Shown: piece after piece, positions 7,622 through 15,948 of the stretch
Layout: every line of letters starts with the position of its first letter
How positions within the stretch are numbered: the first letter of the stretch is position 1
Assembly (NCBI GenBank): GCA_965223405.1
Contig: CBDCWO010000006.1
Span: forward strand, 6,820,001 to 6,884,000
DNA: 64,000 nucleotides
Source of the DNA: CBDCWO01 sp965223405
GTDB taxonomy: Bacteria; Bacteroidota; Bacteroidia; Chitinophagales; Saprospiraceae
Reading direction: 5' to 3'
Notes under the pieces: model-generated
Seen by the model: the letters and a program-made list of their open reading frames with translations, nothing else
Database searches by the model: none
What the model was told of the DNA's origin: nothing
Program-made: the position numbers and the translations under genes

Positions 7622-8503
7622 TTATTTCGGAAAGTTGAATTTTCCATTTGAGTGTTTCCACTCCGGTTCTGGCATAATGGTTTCCATAACATCCCAGTGC
7701 TCAACTATCTTCCCATTCTCAACTCTAAATAAGTCATAGTAAGAGGTAGGTTCGCCAGCAAATGCTCCTTCGCTTATGGCCAATACAAAGTTTCCTTCGC
7801 CCAATACTTTATGCACGGTTTTGTATTCCATTGTGATACCTTGTTTTACCATTCCTTCAAGAGCCGTACCTAAGCCAGAAAGACCATCACCAATTGCAGG
7901 ATTGTGTTGAATATAATTTTCCTCACCAGCATCAATATAGCTTGGTAATTTATCCATTTTTCCGTTCATTAATATGTCCGAAATGAAATTGCTCACAACT
8001 TCTTTGTTGGCTTCCGTCTTGTTTAAAGCAGTTGCTTCAGTTGGACCGTCAGTTTGTGTATGTCCACTTGGATTTGGTGGAGTCATTTCCAGCAGATTGT
8101 CCCAATGTTCTACAATTTTTCCATCTTCAAACCTGAAAACATCAAAACCTACTTTTGGACCGAAGAAATCGTAAACGGTGTGGGTAAAAACGTAGTCTCC
8201 ATCTTCATACGAACGAACAACATTTGCTTTAAAACCACCTTCGGGTGCATTTTGTAATACCTCTCCAAATCCAGCTAAGCCATCGCCTACGGCTAAGTTG
8301 TGCTGAATGTATTTGTTAGCGTTTATGTAGCTCACGGGAGTTTGGTCACCTGTTTCGAGACTGGTTAAAAGTGCTACTGCTTTCTCTTTGTTTGATAATT
8401 CCATTTTTTCTGTTTTATTTTTTGTTTGTAAAGATTTTGTTGATTGATTATTGCACGCTCCTAATGAGATTAGCAGAATGCTCATTGTTACTAAATGTTT
8501 CAT
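7622..8503 (-). CDS. lipoprotein with two tandem SnoaL-like domains
   Basis: A lipoprotein signal (MKHLVTMSILLISLGAC) precedes two copies of a SnoaL-like/NTF2-fold domain. The copies align through NKYIQHNLAVGDGLAGFGE (about residue 63) and ENYIQHNPAIGDGLSGLGT (about 194), and each ends in FRFEDGKIVEHWD or FRVENGKIVEHWD. SnoaL-like folds are ring-closing cyclases or small-ligand binding proteins; no definite catalytic residue can be assigned. The internal duplication gives a single-chain version of a normally dimeric fold. The gene ends 93 bp before the dioxygenase start and begins 1 bp after the MoaF-like gene, indicating one operon. Confidence 0.85.
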   Translation of the reverse strand: MKHLVTMSILLISLGACNNQSTKSLQTKNKTEKMELSNKEKAVALLTSLETGDQTPVSYINANKYIQHNLAVGDGLAGFGEVLQNAPEGGFKANVVRSYEDGDYVFTHTVYDFFGPKVGFDVFRFEDGKIVEHWDNLLEMTPPNPSGHTQTDGPTEATALNKTEANKEVVSNFISDILMNGKMDKLPSYIDAGEENYIQHNPAIGDGLSGLGTALEGMVKQGITMEYKTVHKVLGEGNFVLAISEGAFAGEPTSYYDLFRVENGKIVEHWDVMETIMPEPEWKHSNGKFNFPK

Positions 8504-8504
8504 T

Positions 8505-8915
8505 TTAATTATCTATTTTAGTTAATGTTCCTTTTAAGTTTAAAAATTTGTTCTCAGGGTTGGTAATGTTGGTGTAAACAATGCCGTTTTCGAAATCTTC
8601 AACGTGGGTAACGGTTGTACCCGATCCCTCTTTCCAGTAAATCATATACACATTGGGTCTGATTTCTACCTTTGTAATGTTCACAGTTTCTTGATCTCCG
8701 AAGCCCTCGTTTGTCAGTGCCTTCCAGGTCATTTGTGTTTCACTTTCGAAGTGTAACTGAAAGGAATACTCTCCAAAATTCACTTTGAATTTATTCCCGA
8801 TTACTTGGATTTTTTCTTTTTCCATTTTATTGTTTTTTAAATCTGTTTTGTTTGAATCGTGCTTGCATCCGACAATGCAAAGAAGCAGTAGACCGATTAT
8901 GATTAGATTTTTCAT
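8505..8915 (-). CDS. MoaF-like lipoprotein
   Basis: About 136 aa: lipoprotein signal MKNLIIIGLLLLCIVGC, an Asn/Lys-rich linker, then a small beta-barrel-like domain with YMIYWKEGSGTTVTHVEDF and GIVYTN. This pattern resembles MoaF, a calycin-like protein of the enterobacterial monoamine regulon. MoaF has no settled biochemical role; ligand binding is likely. The ATG at 8915 is preferred to the in-frame TTG at 8924. It is the first gene of the lipoprotein operon, about 20 bp downstream of a recognisable promoter. Confidence 0.7.
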   Translation of the reverse strand: MKNLIIIGLLLLCIVGCKHDSNKTDLKNNKMEKEKIQVIGNKFKVNFGEYSFQLHFESETQMTWKALTNEGFGDQETVNITKVEIRPNVYMIYWKEGSGTTVTHVEDFENGIVYTNITNPENKFLNLKGTLTKIDN

Positions 8916-8943
8916 TGCTATCAATTATTTTTGAATAACAATG

Positions 8944-8973
8944 CAAATGTAAGGTGGTATATAGCTCCCTAAA
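8944..8973 (-). promoter_or_regulatory. Bacteroidota-type promoter of the MoaF-like/SnoaL/ygiD operon
   Basis: On the minus strand TACATTTG (8951-8944) matches the -7 consensus TAnnTTTG. TTTA lies 18 bp upstream (8973-8970) in the place of the -33 TTTG box. Transcription would begin near 8937, about 22 nt before the ATG at 8915. Confidence 0.5.
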
Positions 8974-9017
8974 AGGTGAAAGCTGTAGTTTTTATGGTAA
9001 ATATCGAACCCAATTTG

Positions 9018-9896
9018 CTATTGAAGGCTATTTTTGAATTGATTTGGGGTAAATCCAGTATGTTTTTTAAAATACTTTGCGAAGTTGGTTGCTTCTTTGA
9101 ATCCTAATTGATAAGCCAAATCAGTACTTCTAATTCCTGATTTAGTAAGTCGTCTTTTAGCTTCTAAAATAATGTATTCATCAATAAATTGCTTGGCTGT
9201 GCTATTCATTATTTCTTTACATATTTCATTGAGGTGCTTATATGTTATATGCATTCTGTCTGCAAAATATTCAGCATTTCTGCTTTTGGTATATCCTTTG
9301 TTAAGCAAAGTATAAAATTGAAAGAAGCGATTCAATTTCTCCGAATCTTGAATGTATGAGGTTTGTTCCTTCTTTAGTTCCTCCAGTTTGGATAAAATAA
9401 TGGTAAACAACGAATCAATAATTGCCTTTTTATTATAAGAGCTGCTTATAGTATAAAACTCATCAAACAATATAGAAATATAATCAAGAACATTAGAGTT
9501 TCCCGGAATCTGAATTTTTGGTGAAAACAAGTGAGAAGCTAATAATCGAAGCGTTGTATCTTTAGGAAGATTATTTAGTTGGTATTTAAAGTATTCCTCT
9601 GTAAACAATAACACGTAACCTTCAGTATTCGGAAGGAATTTAAACGAATTTATTTGTCCTTTGGCAAGGTAAAAAAGTGAATTTTTCTGTGCCTTATGCC
9701 AAACAAAATCAACTAAGTGTTCTGTATCTCCTTTGGTGAATACAATGAGTTGATAAAAACCAACTTGGTGTGGCTTTTGTGGTTCGTGATCAAGATCAGA
9801 CTGTCTTTTTGCTATTCCCTCCAAACGTATAATCTCAATTCCCTTAATTTCGGGGAATTTTGATTTGAATTTTATTTTTGGTATTTCGTTTGACAT
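9018..9896 (-). CDS. AraC family transcriptional regulator
   Basis: A 292-aa regulator. The N-terminal cupin-like sensing domain (about 1-150) is followed by a C-terminal pair of helix-turn-helix motifs (about 190-290): YFADRMHITYKHLNEICKE, then STDLAYQLGFKEATNFAKYF and FKKHTGFTPNQFK, the hallmark AraC end. It lies upstream of, and codirectional with, the MoaF-like/SnoaL/dioxygenase operon with its own promoter in between, which suggests it controls that operon. The inducer may be a catechol or other aromatic, but this is inferred only from the neighbours. Confidence 0.9.
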   Translation of the reverse strand: MSNEIPKIKFKSKFPEIKGIEIIRLEGIAKRQSDLDHEPQKPHQVGFYQLIVFTKGDTEHLVDFVWHKAQKNSLFYLAKGQINSFKFLPNTEGYVLLFTEEYFKYQLNNLPKDTTLRLLASHLFSPKIQIPGNSNVLDYISILFDEFYTISSSYNKKAIIDSLFTIILSKLEELKKEQTSYIQDSEKLNRFFQFYTLLNKGYTKSRNAEYFADRMHITYKHLNEICKEIMNSTAKQFIDEYIILEAKRRLTKSGIRSTDLAYQLGFKEATNFAKYFKKHTGFTPNQFKNSLQ

Positions 9897-9954
9897 TCTT
9901 GCCTTGTTAAGTTTATATTACCTACAACTTACTTATATCTAAACCTTTTCAAAA

Positions 9955-10101
9955 TCAAATAGGCATATCTTCCCTCATTTTCATCAAATAATCCGGAGGG
10001 CTTTCAATACTGATTACTTGATTTGTTGTCACATGTGTTTGTATTAAAGTAGCATTAATTATGTTAAAATTTAACAGATTCTGAACATTTGCAAGCCAAT
10101 T
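9955..10101 (-). pseudogene. possible 3' remnant of an unrecognised gene
   Basis: In the 9897-10310 gap the minus strand is open for about 48 codons to a TGA at 9957-9955, ending SIESPPDYLMKMREDMPI. There is no start codon near the upstream end, where it runs into tandem repeats. It reads like a real C-terminus but matches no family I know, and a chance open frame is possible. Confidence 0.2.
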
Positions 10102-10250
10102 TCAGAATGACGTCTGCTTTTTGTTTATGTGAAGGTGTTGGAGACTCTGAATATTTGCAAGTAAATTTCAGAATGACGTTGCTTTTTCGTTTTTATTTAT
10201 CGTGTCAGAGGATGTGAACAAATACAACCACATTTCAGCAGGATGTTTGC
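10080..10250. repeat. degenerate 66-bp tandem repeat with hairpins
   Basis: Three units are recognisable by TTTCAG at 10100, 10166 and 10233 (period 66-67 bp). Units 1 and 2 contain a hairpin formed by TCTGAA and TTCAGA (10080-10106; 10146-10172), followed by ATGACGT and TGCTTTTT. Unit 3 has lost the left arm but keeps TTTCAG and TTTGCTTTTT. Similar TTCAG-arm hairpins are common between Bacteroidota genes. It may terminate transcription after pyrF, which ends at 10311 on the minus strand. Confidence 0.6.
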
Positions 10251-10310
10251 TTTTTGGGGATTTCCCCATTAGTTCCTATTTTTTCAAAAAACCAAAGGAT
10301 TGCCCGCAAG

Positions 10311-11126
10311 TCAACTGAATCTTCCATCCAGCAAACATTCCATTTCCTCTTGTAACCTCTTGGCGCTGGTTCTCGCACCTTCAGCAAAGTGCTCGCCATC
10401 ATCAGCAAAAATGATTCCGCGGGATGAGTTAACCAATAATCCTACATCTTCGTTCATGCCCTGAGAAATTCCGGCAAGACTTCCTCCCTGGTGACCAACA
10501 CCCGGAACCAACAGAAAATGATCGGGAACCCATTTCCTCACCGACCGGATCAATTCCGGATGAGTGGCTCCAACCACAAACATGATTTGAGAATCCGTGC
10601 CCCAATTTACAATGGTGTTCAATACTTGTTCGTACAACTTTAATCCATTCGATAATTTCATAAGTTGAAAATCCCTACTCCCTCGATTGGAGGTTAGGGC
10701 CAGTATGATTACCCACTTGTGGTCAAAGTCTAAAAAGGGTTGAACTGAATCAATGCCCATATAGGGTGCAACCGTGATCGCGTCATAATTGAGGTCTTCA
10801 AAAATTGCCTTGGCATACAATCGGGAAGTATTGCCAATATCACCTCGTTTAGCATCTGCAATGGTCAAACAATGAGGAGGAATCAATGCTCTGGTCTCTC
10901 GCATTGCAGTCCATCCAGCTTCCCCCTGCGACTCATAAAATGCGGTATTCACTTTGTAGGCCACCGCCAAGTCTTGGGTACTATGGATGATCTGTCGATT
11001 AAAGGCTAATTGTGGATTGGGATCAGATAGAACTGATTTAGGAAGTTTGGAAATTTCAGAATCCAGCCCAACGCACAAATAAGATTTCTTCTGGAGTATG
11101 CTTTCTTTTAACGTTACTCTATTCAT
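10311..11126 (-). CDS. pyrF: orotidine 5'-phosphate decarboxylase
   Basis: Converts OMP to UMP, the last step of de novo pyrimidine synthesis. At 271 aa it is the longer, type 2 form usual in Bacteroidota. The active-site strand is IADAKRGDIGNT with the catalytic Asp-Lys pair near residues 91-93. YLCVGLDSE at the N-terminus and LLVPGVGHQGG at the phosphate-binding loop are also typical. It follows the NifU-like gene by 14 bp on the same strand, so mrp, the NifU-like gene and pyrF may be cotranscribed. Confidence 0.95.
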   Translation of the reverse strand: MNRVTLKESILQKKSYLCVGLDSEISKLPKSVLSDPNPQLAFNRQIIHSTQDLAVAYKVNTAFYESQGEAGWTAMRETRALIPPHCLTIADAKRGDIGNTSRLYAKAIFEDLNYDAITVAPYMGIDSVQPFLDFDHKWVIILALTSNRGSRDFQLMKLSNGLKLYEQVLNTIVNWGTDSQIMFVVGATHPELIRSVRKWVPDHFLLVPGVGHQGGSLAGISQGMNEDVGLLVNSSRGIIFADDGEHFAEGARTSAKRLQEEMECLLDGRFS

Positions 11127-11140
11127 ATAAAATTACGCTC

Positions 11141-11392
11141 CTAATTGTCAATAGGTTCTACACTGATTATTTGTGGTACTTTTTGCAAGATACTTTGTTC
11201 AATACCGGCTTTCAAAGTGAAAGTGGACATAGAACAATTGACACAATTCCCCAACCAACGGATGCGCAGAATATAATCATCAGTAAGCTCCACGACTTCT
11301 ACATTACCCCCATCCACTTTCAAATGAGGTCTGATATCGTTAAGTGCTTTTTCTACCCGTATTAAGATTTGATCCTTATCTTGATCAGACAT
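11141..11392 (-). CDS. NifU C-terminal domain (Nfu-type) Fe-S scaffold protein
   Basis: An 83-aa stand-alone Nfu domain. The cluster-binding pair is NCVNCSM with Cys50 and Cys53, and VDGGNVEVVEL precedes it as in NfuA/NifU C-terminal domains. Nfu proteins carry and transfer [4Fe-4S] clusters in the cytoplasm. It lies 45 bp after mrp, which also encodes an Fe-S carrier ATPase, so the two form an Fe-S maturation pair. Confidence 0.93.
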   Translation of the reverse strand: MSDQDKDQILIRVEKALNDIRPHLKVDGGNVEVVELTDDYILRIRWLGNCVNCSMSTFTLKAGIEQSILQKVPQIISVEPIDN

Positions 11393-11437
11393 TTATATAT
11401 TTAGATTTTCGCAAATTTACAACATAATTATGGATCC

Positions 11438-12523
11438 TTATTTTTTGATCTGAACTATTTCAGTTGGAGCCTGGGTTTCATTTCTACGATGCAATTGGTG
11501 TAGCATTTTTTCAGACAGTTGTAAAAAAGGCTCTGATATTTCCGGAATCTCTTGCAACACCGCCGGATTTCCAATATCTGATGATTCCTGGACCGCCTGG
11601 ATCAAGGGCAATTGCCCCAATAAAGCACTTTTACAATATTTGGCCAGTTTAGCTCCTCCCCCTTGACCAAATATATAATATTTGTTTTCCGGTAACTCTT
11701 TTGGTGTAAACCAGGACATATTTTCTACAACTCCAATGATCGGAACATTGACGCTATCCAATAAGAACATATTGGCAGCTTTTACGGCATCCGCCACCGC
11801 TACGCGTTGAGGCGTAGTAACAATAACTGCGCCGGTTACGGCCACGGTCTGTACTATCGATAATTGTATATCACCCGTACCAGGTGGTAAATCGATAATC
11901 AACACATCGAGTTCCGGCCACATACAATCTTTCAAAAATTGCTTGATGATCCCTGAGAGTCTTGGGCCTCTTAGTACCACGGCTTGCTCAGGTTCAACAA
12001 TAAATCCAATCGACATGACCGGTATCCCATGGGCTTCCAAGGGAATAATCTTATTCATACCATGTACCTGAGTTACTTTCGGCCGAGCTCCGGAAATTCC
12101 CAACATGGTAGGTATCGATGGTCCGTAAAGATCCGCATCCAGTATTCCAGTCTTGATGCCCATATGATGGAGTCCCAATGCCAGATTTACCGATACAGTG
12201 GATTTTCCCACTCCGCCTTTTCCGCTTCCCACCGCAATCACGTTTTTAATCTGTGGTAATATCTGACTACTTCCGGATTTTCCAATTCCCGAAAGATGCA
12301 CATGCACATTGAATTCCGGAAAAGCATTGGATACCGCCAGGTGGCATGCCTCGTATAGTTGGTTTTTGTAAGGGACGTTGATACTTGGTAAGGATAGAGT
12401 AAATTGGATAGAATTTTCAGTTGTTTTCAAATCACGAATGCGTCTGGCCGCAATCACATCCAAGCCACTCTCCGGATCCGCAACCGTCTCCAATATTTTG
12501 ATGATTTCCTTTTTATCGATCAT
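11438..12523 (-). CDS. mrp: Mrp/NBP35 family Fe-S cluster carrier ATPase
   Basis: A 361-aa P-loop ATPase of the Mrp/ApbC family that delivers Fe-S clusters. The N-terminal MIP18/DUF59 domain covers about residues 5-80; the deviant Walker A GKGGVGKST is at about 101-109; DLPPGTGD is the downstream switch. The CxxC found after ENMS in enterobacterial Mrp is replaced here by ENMSWFTPKEL, so cluster ligands must differ. It heads a likely operon with the NifU-like gene and pyrF, and is divergent from the ribF fusion gene across 171 bp. Confidence 0.92.
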   Translation of the reverse strand: MIDKKEIIKILETVADPESGLDVIAARRIRDLKTTENSIQFTLSLPSINVPYKNQLYEACHLAVSNAFPEFNVHVHLSGIGKSGSSQILPQIKNVIAVGSGKGGVGKSTVSVNLALGLHHMGIKTGILDADLYGPSIPTMLGISGARPKVTQVHGMNKIIPLEAHGIPVMSIGFIVEPEQAVVLRGPRLSGIIKQFLKDCMWPELDVLIIDLPPGTGDIQLSIVQTVAVTGAVIVTTPQRVAVADAVKAANMFLLDSVNVPIIGVVENMSWFTPKELPENKYYIFGQGGGAKLAKYCKSALLGQLPLIQAVQESSDIGNPAVLQEIPEISEPFLQLSEKMLHQLHRRNETQAPTEIVQIKK

Positions 12524-12661
12524 TTATTTATTAAGTATTTAAATTATGGTAACAAATTTGTGAGTATGTTGTTTGATGATACAAAGAGAAGTATTCGGAA
12601 CCGACCTAATAGGGTATTGATGAATTATTAAGTTAAATTCTAATATGAAAAATACATTAAT

Positions 12662-12669
12662 TACTTTTG
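12662..12669 (+). promoter_or_regulatory. candidate -7 element for the ribF-glycosyltransferase gene
   Basis: TACTTTTG matches TAnnTTTG and ends 25 bp before the ATG at 12695. No clear -33 TTTG box is present, so it is tentative. Confidence 0.3.
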
Positions 12670-12694
12670 CCAGCTGACTGTTTGTAATACAAAG

Positions 12695-14722
12695 ATGAAA
12701 ATATACCGGGACATATCACAATTACCCAGTTTTAATAATTCGGTATTGACTATTGGGTCTTTTGATGGAGTTCATCGCGGACATCAGCGACTCTTGTCAA
12801 GAGTGCAGGAGTATGCCCGTCAGATAGATGGTATCAGCGTTATTATTACCTTTCATCCACATCCTCGAAAGATTATTTACCCCCGGGATCAAAGTCTAAA
12901 AGTACTGACTACGCTAGACGAAAAGATAGAATTGTTCCGAAAATATGGCGTACAACATTGTGTGATTGTTCCATTTACGGTAGAGTTTTCGCAAATGCCA
13001 CCTCGCGAATACGTTGAAAACTTCCTGATCGCAAAATTTAATCCACGTTATATTATCATCGGATATGACCATCGCTTTGGATTAAACAGAAGTGGTGACA
13101 TGAATCTTCTGAAGTCCTACGAGAAAAACGGAGAACTAGAAATAATCGAAATAGACAAGCAGACTGTAGATGAAATTGTGGTCAGTTCGACCAAAATCCG
13201 TAATGCTTTACTCGCCGGTGATATCTCATTGGCAAACCGTCTCATGAACCATCACTACCGATTATCGGGAAAAATTGTCCATGGACAAAAAATCGGCAAT
13301 ACCTTAGGATATCCTACCGCCAATATCCAATTAGAGGAAAAGGAAAAACTGGTACCCAAAGTGGGTGTGTACAGTTGTTTTGTAGAGGTAGAGGGGGTAA
13401 AATATCAAGGGATGTTGTATATCGGTGACCGTCCTGTGCTTAAGCACCATAACCATCAGGTCATCGAGTTGCATATCTTTGACTTTGATGAATTTATCTA
13501 CAACCAAAATGTTACCGTTGAATTAGTAACTTTTATTCGACCAGAACAAAGTTTCCAAGATTTAGACAAGTTGCAGATACAACTGGCGGAAGACGAAACC
13601 ACCACTAGAATTCAACTGGAAAACTATCAGGAATCATTTTCAGAGATTGGCGAAGATGTTCTGGCGGTGGTCATATTGAATTATAACGGCAAGGAACATC
13701 TAAAGACTTTCTTACCATCAGTAATAAATTACACTCCGAAAGACTATGTAATCTATGTAATAGATAATGGATCAACAGATGAAAGTATCTCATTTATCAA
13801 GAATCACTTTCCCAGTGTAAAGTTAGTCTCCTTAAGGAAAAACTTGGGTTTTGCCGGCGGTTACAACGAAGGATTAAGACAGATAGATGCTACATATTAT
13901 CTCTTGCTCAATTCGGATATCATGGTGACGGCAAATTGGATAAATCCATTGATCCATGCCTTAGACAGTCAACCGGATGTGGCCATTGTTCAACCGAAGA
14001 TCCTTTCTTATCACGAAAAGGATCGCTTCGAATATGCCGGAGGTGCCGGCGGTTGGATGGATATTACGGGATATCCTTTTTGCATGGGAAGAATACTTAA
14101 CGAGGTGGAGGTAGATCAGGGCCAGTACGACAATTCGACCTCCCTGTTCTGGGCAAGTGGAGCGGCATTTTTGATTAGAGCCAACATTTACAATGAGCTT
14201 CAGGGTTTCGATGCGGATTATTTTGCACATCATGAGGAAATCGACCTTTGTTGGCGAATAAAAAGGTCAGGATATAATATATTATCAATTCCTCAGTCAG
14301 TGGTGTATCACCTTGGAGGGGGTACACTTGAATACAGCTCGCCTCAAAAAGTATATTTAAACTTTAGAAACAATTTATTGACAATTCTCAAAAATGAATC
14401 AAAATCAAAATTGATTTGGCTGCTGCCGGTTCGTTTTTGTCTAGATCTGCTGGCTGCATTTCATTATGTCTTCAAAGGAAGCTTTACCAATATGTGGCAA
14501 GTATTTCGCGCTTATGGTCATTTTATTGTCGCTATTCCCAAGACTATCCGTAAGAGAAAAAGGTATAATCTGTTAATCCGTTCAATGGCTATCTCTGACC
14601 ATCCGAATACCGAGGGCTTTTATCGCGGAAGCATATTATGGGATCATTATATCAAAGGGAGTCGCAGTTTCCACCAACTGGACACCTCCTTTAAGCAAGT
14701 TCAGTATGAAAGTCAGAATTGA
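12695..14722 (+). CDS. ribF: RibF (riboflavin kinase/FAD synthetase) fused to a family 2 glycosyltransferase
   Basis: One 675-codon frame with two enzymes. Residues 1-303 are a complete RibF: FAD synthetase with TIGSFDGVHRGHQ (about 19-31), and riboflavin kinase with GKIVHGQKIGNTLGYPTAN near 195. A short Gln/Glu-rich linker leads at about residue 324 to a GT-A glycosyltransferase: AVVILNYNG, NLGFAGGYNEG, NSDIMV as the DxD-like motif, and EEIDLCWR, resembling WbbL-type rhamnosyltransferases. A hydrophobic stretch lies near 590-615. RibF is normally about 310 aa and alone. No stop, and no plausible restart, separates the halves. The gene overlaps the following pseudouridine synthase by 17 bp. 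Confidence 0.93.
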   Translation: MKIYRDISQLPSFNNSVLTIGSFDGVHRGHQRLLSRVQEYARQIDGISVIITFHPHPRKIIYPRDQSLKVLTTLDEKIELFRKYGVQHCVIVPFTVEFSQMPPREYVENFLIAKFNPRYIIIGYDHRFGLNRSGDMNLLKSYEKNGELEIIEIDKQTVDEIVVSSTKIRNALLAGDISLANRLMNHHYRLSGKIVHGQKIGNTLGYPTANIQLEEKEKLVPKVGVYSCFVEVEGVKYQGMLYIGDRPVLKHHNHQVIELHIFDFDEFIYNQNVTVELVTFIRPEQSFQDLDKLQIQLAEDETTTRIQLENYQESFSEIGEDVLAVVILNYNGKEHLKTFLPSVINYTPKDYVIYVIDNGSTDESISFIKNHFPSVKLVSLRKNLGFAGGYNEGLRQIDATYYLLLNSDIMVTANWINPLIHALDSQPDVAIVQPKILSYHEKDRFEYAGGAGGWMDITGYPFCMGRILNEVEVDQGQYDNSTSLFWASGAAFLIRANIYNELQGFDADYFAHHEEIDLCWRIKRSGYNILSIPQSVVYHLGGGTLEYSSPQKVYLNFRNNLLTILKNESKSKLIWLLPVRFCLDLLAAFHYVFKGSFTNMWQVFRAYGHFIVAIPKTIRKRKRYNLLIRSMAISDHPNTEGFYRGSILWDHYIKGSRSFHQLDTSFKQVQYESQN

Positions 14723-15422
14723 AAAGATATACGAGGATTCTGATCTGATCGCTTTGAACAAGCCTCCCAACGTACTTTCCATCCCTGACAGATACGATCC
14801 TACTTTGTTCAATCTTTATCAATACCTATTCCAGACCGATCGTCATATCAGAGTGGTCCATCGATTGGATAGGGAAACTAGTGGAGTCATTCTTTTTGCC
14901 AGAAATGAAGGCAGTCATAAAGAGCTAAACCACCAATTTCAGGATCGGTCAGTAAACAAAGTATACCATGCACTTATTCAAGGAATACCCTTGCAGGAAA
15001 GAGGTAAAATAGAAGCCCCTTTGGCTCTAAAGTCTCCTGGGCATTACATTATTTCAACCAAAGGTAAACCCGCAATAACCCATTTCGAAATACTTGAAGT
15101 GTTCGGTGGAATTAGTTTAATTTCCCTTAATCCGATCACCGGTAGAACCCATCAGATCAGGGTGCACTTGCAATACTTTGGCTACCCGATTCTTGCTGAT
15201 CGGACTTATGGCACCAAACGTCCATTTATGTTGTCCGAACATAAAAAAAGGTATAACATAAAGAAAAATTCTACCGAATCCCCACTCCTGGATCGTACAG
15301 CCCTGCATGCGCGCAGTATTGAATTTACTCATCCGGACAGTCAAAGGAGAACCTCTTTGGAAGCATCCTACCCTAAAGATTTCAAAGCGACCATCTCACA
15401 ATTGCGCAAAATTTACCATTAA
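14706..15422 (+). CDS. RluA-family pseudouridine synthase (short form)
   Basis: A 238-aa enzyme that isomerises uridine in RNA. The catalytic motif HRLDRETSG (Asp55) is present, followed by GRTHQIRVHL. It lacks the N-terminal S4 domain of RluD, so it resembles RluA/RluC-short forms; the target base in rRNA or tRNA is not predictable. The ATG at 14706 lies inside the end of the fused ribF gene, suggesting coupled translation. It converges with the thioesterase gene 4 bp away. Confidence 0.92.
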   Translation: MKVRIEKIYEDSDLIALNKPPNVLSIPDRYDPTLFNLYQYLFQTDRHIRVVHRLDRETSGVILFARNEGSHKELNHQFQDRSVNKVYHALIQGIPLQERGKIEAPLALKSPGHYIISTKGKPAITHFEILEVFGGISLISLNPITGRTHQIRVHLQYFGYPILADRTYGTKRPFMLSEHKKRYNIKKNSTESPLLDRTALHARSIEFTHPDSQRRTSLEASYPKDFKATISQLRKIYH

Positions 15423-15426
15423 CCAA

Positions 15427-15948
15427 TCACAGATTCTTAAAGTAAGCTTTGATTTCATTGGCATCCGCAGCTTTTATCCTCCCACTAAGAACTAATCTTA
15501 TATCTCGACGACGGACAGCTCCTTCAAATAATTGTTTTTCTGCATCTGTCTCGGGGATCAATTGAGGAACTTTTATCGGTTTTTTGGAGTCCGGATCCAA
15601 CGCAACCATAGTAAAATAAGCGTGATTTGACTTCACTTTCGGTTTTCCTTTTAAGTTGATTACAAAAACCTGGACGTACAATTCCAGCGAAGTACGAAAA
15701 GCACGCGTCACCTGAGCCTCAATTGTAATAATGTCTCCAAGTTTCAAAGGCAAGGTAAATGAGACGTGATCTACCGAAGCCGTAACCACATAATTTTCAC
15801 AATGTTTGGCCCCACAGATACCAGCTGCTATGTCCATCCACCTCATCAGATTTCCTCCCATCAAACTTCCCAGAGGATTGGTATCATTAGGCATGACTAT
15901 TTCGGTCATAATGGTCAGCGATTGAGAGGATGTTTTACTTTTGCTCAT
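15427..15948 (-). CDS. acyl-CoA thioesterase, hotdog fold (YciA/BACH type)
   Basis: A 173-aa single-hotdog thioesterase. MPNDTNPLGSLMGGNLMRWMD contains the conserved N..G...GG..M.WMD signature of the acyl-CoA hydrolase group, followed by SVDHVSF and the SLELYVQV strand. It releases CoA from acyl-CoAs in the cytoplasm. The ATG overlaps the lipB stop by 4 bp, so the genes are translationally coupled. Both act on acyl thioesters, but a shared pathway is only inference. Confidence 0.92.
   Translation of the reverse strand: MSKSKTSSQSLTIMTEIVMPNDTNPLGSLMGGNLMRWMDIAAGICGAKHCENYVVTASVDHVSFTLPLKLGDIITIEAQVTRAFRTSLELYVQVFVINLKGKPKVKSNHAYFTMVALDPDSKKPIKVPQLIPETDAEKQLFEGAVRRRDIRLVLSGRIKAADANEIKAYFKNL

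Noticed and set aside
10080..10250. Possible CRISPR array
   Set aside because: Units are adjacent and whole 66-bp segments diverge together; there are no constant repeats with variable spacers and no cas genes.
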